Shown: piece by piece, positions 14,455 to 18,312 of the stretch | Layout: each line of letters begins with the position of its first letter | Numbering within the stretch: position 1 is the stretch's first letter | DNA from: an uncultured Prevotella sp. | GTDB lineage: Bacteria > Bacteroidota > Bacteroidia > Bacteroidales > Bacteroidaceae | Assembly: GCA_902477645.1 (NCBI GenBank) | Contig: CABSIA010000046.1 | Coordinates: forward strand, 1 to 18,312 | Reading direction: 5' to 3' | DNA: 18,312 nt | The notes under the pieces: generated by a model | What the model saw: the letters and a program-made list of their open reading frames with translations, nothing else | Told to the model about the DNA's origin: nothing | The model's database searches: none | Translations under genes and position numbers: made by a program

Positions 14455-14889
14455 ATGAAGTTAACCTGCTCGCTATTGTCTTTGTTATTCCTGCCATTCA
14501 TATCCTTTGCCCAAAATGAAATAAGATACAGTTACGATGCGGCTGGCAATCGTATAAAGCGGGAAATAGTGATATCTGCACCAAAAGCGCAGGCAAACAG
14601 GCAGGGCATTCTCCCTGAGGACCGGATGTTCTCTGATAAACTCCAAGACCATTCCGTCAGAATATATCCAAACTCTACTGAGAGCAGTCTGAAAATCTGC
14701 ATTTCCGGGTTAAAAGACACAGATAAGTGCTCGTATGTAGTTTATAATGCTCAGGGTGCTCTGACAGTGAGAGGCGAGATTAAAAATGATGTTGCCGATA
14801 TAGACATCAGCAATAATCCTACAGGTGTCTATCTTTTGAGAATAACAATTAACAATATCCCGACAACATGGAAGATAACAAAGAAATGA
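14455..14889 (+). CDS. Short secreted protein with one YD motif and a T9SS-like C-terminal domain
   Basis: A 144-aa protein from the ATG at 14455; a reading frame from TTG 14416 adds 13 residues before the signal peptide and is unlikely. Order: signal peptide (MKLTCSLLSLLFLPFISFAQ, 1-20), then IRYSYDAAGNRIKREIVI (23-40), which is the YDxxGNR unit typical of the last repeat of YD/RHS proteins, then a polar linker, then a C-terminal domain of about 75 residues (VRIYPNSTESSLKICISGLK ... YNAQGALTVRGEI ... ISNNPTGVYLLRI ... TWKITKK) that matches the T9SS type A sorting domain pattern. It should be exported and attached at the cell surface. Its TGA overlaps the ATG of the following SpvB/YD gene (ATGA, 14886-14889), so the two are probably translationally coupled. 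It may anchor or cap the large protein (inference). Confidence 0.82.
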   Translation: MKLTCSLLSLLFLPFISFAQNEIRYSYDAAGNRIKREIVISAPKAQANRQGILPEDRMFSDKLQDHSVRIYPNSTESSLKICISGLKDTDKCSYVVYNAQGALTVRGEIKNDVADIDISNNPTGVYLLRITINNIPTTWKITKK

Positions 14890-15365
14890 GAATATATAAT
14901 GTCCTAAAGATATTTTTCTGCGTCATATTATTAAGTATGCCATATTGTGCCAGTGCTTATAGTTTGGGCACAGCACTCGTTGGCAAATCTGAGTTTGTGG
15001 AAAACGATATGTACATGCTGAACATCCCCCAGCAGGACTCTGTTGTTCCCCCACCCCCAAACAGACTTGGCAATAATCCTGAAGAATATGAGCCTGACGG
15101 GCCTTTTTTCCCAGTTGACCCGGGAAAACCTGTTAATCCAGATTCTCTTGGCGTAGGCGTTATAGACATGGGCAACTCTGTAGGTACACCAAAAGGCGTT
15201 CTTGATGTCTCAAGCTCAGGAGCGGCTGTATACAGCATGGCATTTGAGGTTCCCAACGGAGGACCGCTCACACCACAGGTTGGCATAGCATATAACAGCC
15301 AGTCTGGCGGATATGGACTTGTGGGATATGGTTTCAATATAACAGGTATCTCCGCAATTACCTGA
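14886..15365 (+). CDS. SpvB/YD-repeat secreted protein, N-terminal part ending at in-frame TGA
   Basis: The ATG at 14886 overlaps the stop of the previous gene and opens a signal peptide (MRIYNVLKIFFCVILLSMPY, then CASA). An ATG at 14868 would add six residues. After a proline-rich stretch (about 50-90) the SpvB-type start appears: GTPKGVLDVSSSGAAVYSMA, FEVPNGGPLTPQVGIAYNSQ, GLVGYGFNITGISAIT. This N-terminal domain is shared by Salmonella SpvB, insecticidal Tc toxins and large YD-repeat proteins. Translation stops at TGA 15363-15365 after 159 codons, inside the conserved domain; the same frame then continues without a stop to 18312. The product as written would be a secreted fragment only. 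The stop looks like a recent CGA-to-TGA change or a sequence error. Confidence 0.8.
   Translation: MRIYNVLKIFFCVILLSMPYCASAYSLGTALVGKSEFVENDMYMLNIPQQDSVVPPPPNRLGNNPEEYEPDGPFFPVDPGKPVNPDSLGVGVIDMGNSVGTPKGVLDVSSSGAAVYSMAFEVPNGGPLTPQVGIAYNSQSGGYGLVGYGFNITGISAIT
15363..15365 (+). other. In-frame TGA interrupting the SpvB/YD gene
   Basis: Codon 160 of the gene starting at 14886. The residues on both sides (GISAIT before; GGCDMFHDGRQSGVTY after) read straight through as one SpvB-like domain. From memory this position carries Arg or Lys in related proteins (ITRGG...MFHDG), and CGA is one base from TGA. An ATG at 15378 could allow restart but would give a product without a signal peptide. Confidence 0.85.
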
Positions 15366-18312
15366 GGGGGCTGTGACATGTTTCATGACGGCAGACAATC
15401 AGGAGTAACATATACGTCAAGCGACAACCTGTTCATTGACGGCAAGCGCATGATACTGCAGTCAGGCACCGCAGGGCAAAATGGCGCTGTCTATACTGTG
15501 GAGGGAGACCCGTTTACAAAGATTGTGGTTCATGGCAACTACAACAACACGGCGACTACCACATGGTTTGAGATGACAACCAATACCGGTATGACCTATG
15601 AGTATGGCAATTCCGCAAATTCAAAAATAGCCTATAGAAATAAAAAGGGATATTCTCGTATAGCCTCGTGGTATGTCAGCAAGGCGACAGACAGGTATTC
15701 CAATTACATAACCTATGATTATACCGTCGCAGAGCTTAGCATCAGGCCAATTACTATCACCTATGGTAAAAACTCAGTTAAAGACCGTGGTATAGTCAAC
15801 AAAATCAGCTTTGTTTATGAGAGACTTGGCGAAAATGCGAGACCGTTTGTCATTGAGGACCAGCAGGGAATTACAATGGCGCGTCTCTCATCCGTAACGA
15901 CAAGCAGCAACGGCAAAGCGTACCGGAAATACACATTTACTTACAATGACAAATCAGACCAGTCTTATGGAAAATGGACTCGGCTTGTAAAGGTTGAGGA
16001 GGCAAACGGCAGCGGCGAAAAATTTCCCCCTGTCAAATTCACCTGGGAACATCTGCCTGCTGTCAGTGTTCATGCATCCCAAATTGATGTCTCAACAAAT
16101 GATAATGGCTGGGGAAACATAGAGGAGACAAGCAAACATTTTTTTGCAGCAGACCTTAACAGTGATGGTGTCAGCGATATTATAAGGGTCTCACCTGTGA
16201 AAGTAACTACAGCAGTTTGGGCCGGCGGCTCATCTTACAGTTATTTTACTAATGTATATGTAAGTAGAAGCGAGGTCGCAGCTTCAGGAAGTATAACATA
16301 CAAAACACCGCTGGCATACTCTCTTCCACCAGGAATGTCCATGGATGATATAAAGTCAATGTTTGGCGGCTCGTCTGTCATGGACTTTGACGGTGACGGC
16401 TATAACGATTTGGTGTTCCCGTTCCAGAATGCGGTAAGCGGTCTTTGGAATCAGGCTGTTTTCAACATTATTATGGGCAGCGATATCGCATCTATGGTGA
16501 GTGGAGGATTTTATACATTTGCCGTAGATCTCAAGTCTACAGACAAGGCCCCTTTGTTTGCAACGTTAGATGTGGACGGTAACGGCAAGGATGATGTCGT
16601 GTGTCTGGAACAGCGAAAAAAGAATGATGTCTACCCTTGTACTATAGTACAATATGATGGCGACTCGAATTTAAGCCATACAGAATTAAACCTTACACTT
16701 CCACAGGGTGTAAACAAAGATATCGAGAAACTTTTTGTCGGCGACTACAACAACGACGGACTCTCTGACCTGATACTGCTGTATGATGGCGGTTATAAAA
16801 TCTATTTTAACAATGGAGGAGTTACTGCCGCAGAGAGATTTACGGAAGCTGACACAAAATCGGGAACCGATTTTGGTAATCATTGGAAAATGCAGCAAGG
16901 CGATTTCGACGGTGACGGATTGTCTGACTTTGTCTATTACAAATCAGGAGGGTCTTGCCTGTATATAGCGCACAACAATGGTGACGGGACTTTCTCACAT
17001 ACGCAGACACCGGATATCGGAGTCTCAGACCATGCCTCGGGCAAGGACGACAGCCGCTTTGCCATAACCGTATGCGACATAGACCACGACGGACGCTCCG
17101 ATGTCATGGTATGCAAGGCAGGATATGACCACAGAGGCTTCCCCCACTTTGACAATGTGTATACAGACACACAGGTCAGGTGGCTCTATTCTACAGGCTC
17201 TAATCTTGTGCTTGCCAAAAGCTATACCAAACACCGTGAGGATGACGCTAATGAAAGCTCCATCTTCACTGGCGACTTTGACGGTGACGGGTACGTGGAA
17301 ATTGCGAATTATGGCAGCAGGCTGACTGCTACAGATGATTCGTTCAATGAGAAGATCTGCATCTATAAATCAGGAGACAAACTGCCGTCGATTGGAAAAA
17401 TCATTAAAATATATGACGGTCTGGATAATGGCAGCTCTATCCAATATGCAAGTGCAGCAAATCCTAATGTCTATAAAAAGAGCATTAAAAACGCTTACCC
17501 TGTCAACACATATACACTTCCGCTGTCTGTCGTTGAAACCGTAAGAAGAGACAATGGCTCCGCAGGCAAGCTGACAACAAATTATTCCTATGAGGATCTC
17601 AGGCTGCATATCGCAGGCAAGGGCATGCTCGGCTTCAACACCGTAACCAGCGAGAACACCACGTTGGGTACGAGAGAGAGCAGCTGTATAACGGAATGGG
17701 ACGAGAGCCTGTGGATACCAACTGAGATCAAGTCATCAAGCTCGGCAGGAGACAATACATCCACGATAGTGTCAACATTCTCTGTATCAAAGGCAGGCAA
17801 CAACTACTTTGCGTATGTTTCCAGGAAAGACGTGACCGATTTGGACGGCAATACTGCCACAACCATATCCAACTATGATGTGTCAAAGGGTGTTGTTGTC
17901 GATGAGACTGTACAGAACGACGGCGACAATATGTATAAGAAAGTATCATACTCCGGCTACCAGAACAAAGGCGGAGTATGGCTTCCCGCAAAATTGACCA
18001 TGACTCAGAAACACTCAGACGCCCCGTCGCCATATACTACAGTTACGGCTTATACTTACGACGACAAAGGCAATGTGCTGACAATGACTGAGAACAGCGG
18101 AACAAACATGGCGCTCAAGACAACATCGACCTATGACGTGTACGGCAATGTCCTCTCATCTGTAACCACAGGCAACGGCGTGAAGGCTATAACAAAATAC
18201 AATGACTATGACCCGTCGGGGCGTTTCGTCGTTAAAAGTTATACCAGCCCGGCATCGGCCGTCAATACCTTCACGTATGATTTGTGGGGCAACATGCTTA
18301 CAGAGAGCGACG
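15366..18312 (+). pseudogene. SpvB / seven FG-GAP repeat / YD-repeat protein, continuation beyond the TGA (runs off right edge)
   Basis: I translated this frame codon by codon: 982 codons without a stop or frameshift to the window edge. It first completes the SpvB domain (SSDNLFIDGKRMILQSG, VYTVEGDPFTKIVVHG, TNTGMTYEYGNS). Then come seven FG-GAP/VCBS-type calcium loops at about 16152, 16384, 16569, 16743, 16902, 17076 and 17275 (DLNSDGVSD, DFDGDGYND, DVDGNGKDD, DYNNDGLSD, DFDGDGLSD, DIDHDGRSD, DFDGDGYVE), spaced 160-230 bp, as expected of a seven-bladed propeller. A linking domain follows (YEDLRLHIAGKGMLGFNTV, about 17590), and YD repeats begin at about 18047 (YTYDDKGNVLTM, STYDVYGNVLSS, FTYDLWGNMLTES). 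Proteins of this layout are RHS-like secreted shells, some with C-terminal toxins; that end is not in the window. Lack of decay after the TGA implies very recent loss, readthrough or an error. Confidence 0.85.

Noticed and set aside
15363..15410. TGA as a selenocysteine codon
   Set aside because: The bases after it give no convincing stem of SECIS type (only CATG-TTT-CATG), the position appears to hold Arg/Lys in related proteins, and SpvB/YD proteins are not selenoproteins.

Overview
The window reads as chromosomal DNA from a member of the Bacteroidales, most likely Prevotellaceae or a close relative. Four things point there: promoter cores of the Bacteroidetes form TAnnTTTG, sometimes with an upstream TTG/TTTG 19-20 bp away; start codons without purine-rich ribosome binding sites; secreted proteins ending in short type IX secretion (T9SS)-style C-terminal domains (for example EYYTIDGRR...GIYILR); and a rsfS-ftsH-cdsA gene order that I associate with this group. 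This assignment is inference from motifs, not a database match.

Left part (1-6.8 kb), mostly housekeeping. A cation diffusion facilitator transporter runs off the left edge on the minus strand and diverges from rsmA (16S rRNA dimethyltransferase). Then come frr (ribosome recycling factor), rsgA (30S assembly GTPase), a small secreted protein, a larger secreted protein with a T9SS-like tail, and convergent mnmA (tRNA 2-thiouridylase). rsmA, frr, rsgA, mnmA and rsfS all serve ribosome or tRNA maturation. frr is flanked by two 104-bp copies of a MITE-like palindromic element in opposite orientation. The convergent gap before mnmA is filled by a long inverted repeat built from GAAGAGTGAAGAA-type units; pieces of the same family recur upstream of ftsH and of cdsA.

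Middle part (6.85-12.1 kb): rsfS, ftsH, cdsA and a GT-C type membrane glycosyltransferase, all on the plus strand and probably largely co-transcribed. The FtsH reading frame is full length, but its zinc-protease motif reads HEAGP instead of HEAGH, so the predicted protease site lacks one metal ligand. Just after the glycosyltransferase lies a 37-codon, ungapped but stop-riddled copy of the conserved core of cdsA.

Right part (12.1-18.3 kb), accessory. A lipoprotein-type TPR/transmembrane/helix-turn-helix regulator is followed by a small secreted beta-rich protein, a 144-aa secreted protein with one YD motif and a T9SS-like tail, and a very large SpvB / seven FG-GAP repeat / YD-repeat (RHS-like) secreted protein. 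The last two overlap by ATGA. The large gene carries a single in-frame TGA at codon 160, then stays open without frameshift for 982 codons to the right edge. The four genes look like one regulated cell-surface or secreted module; its function is not known to me.
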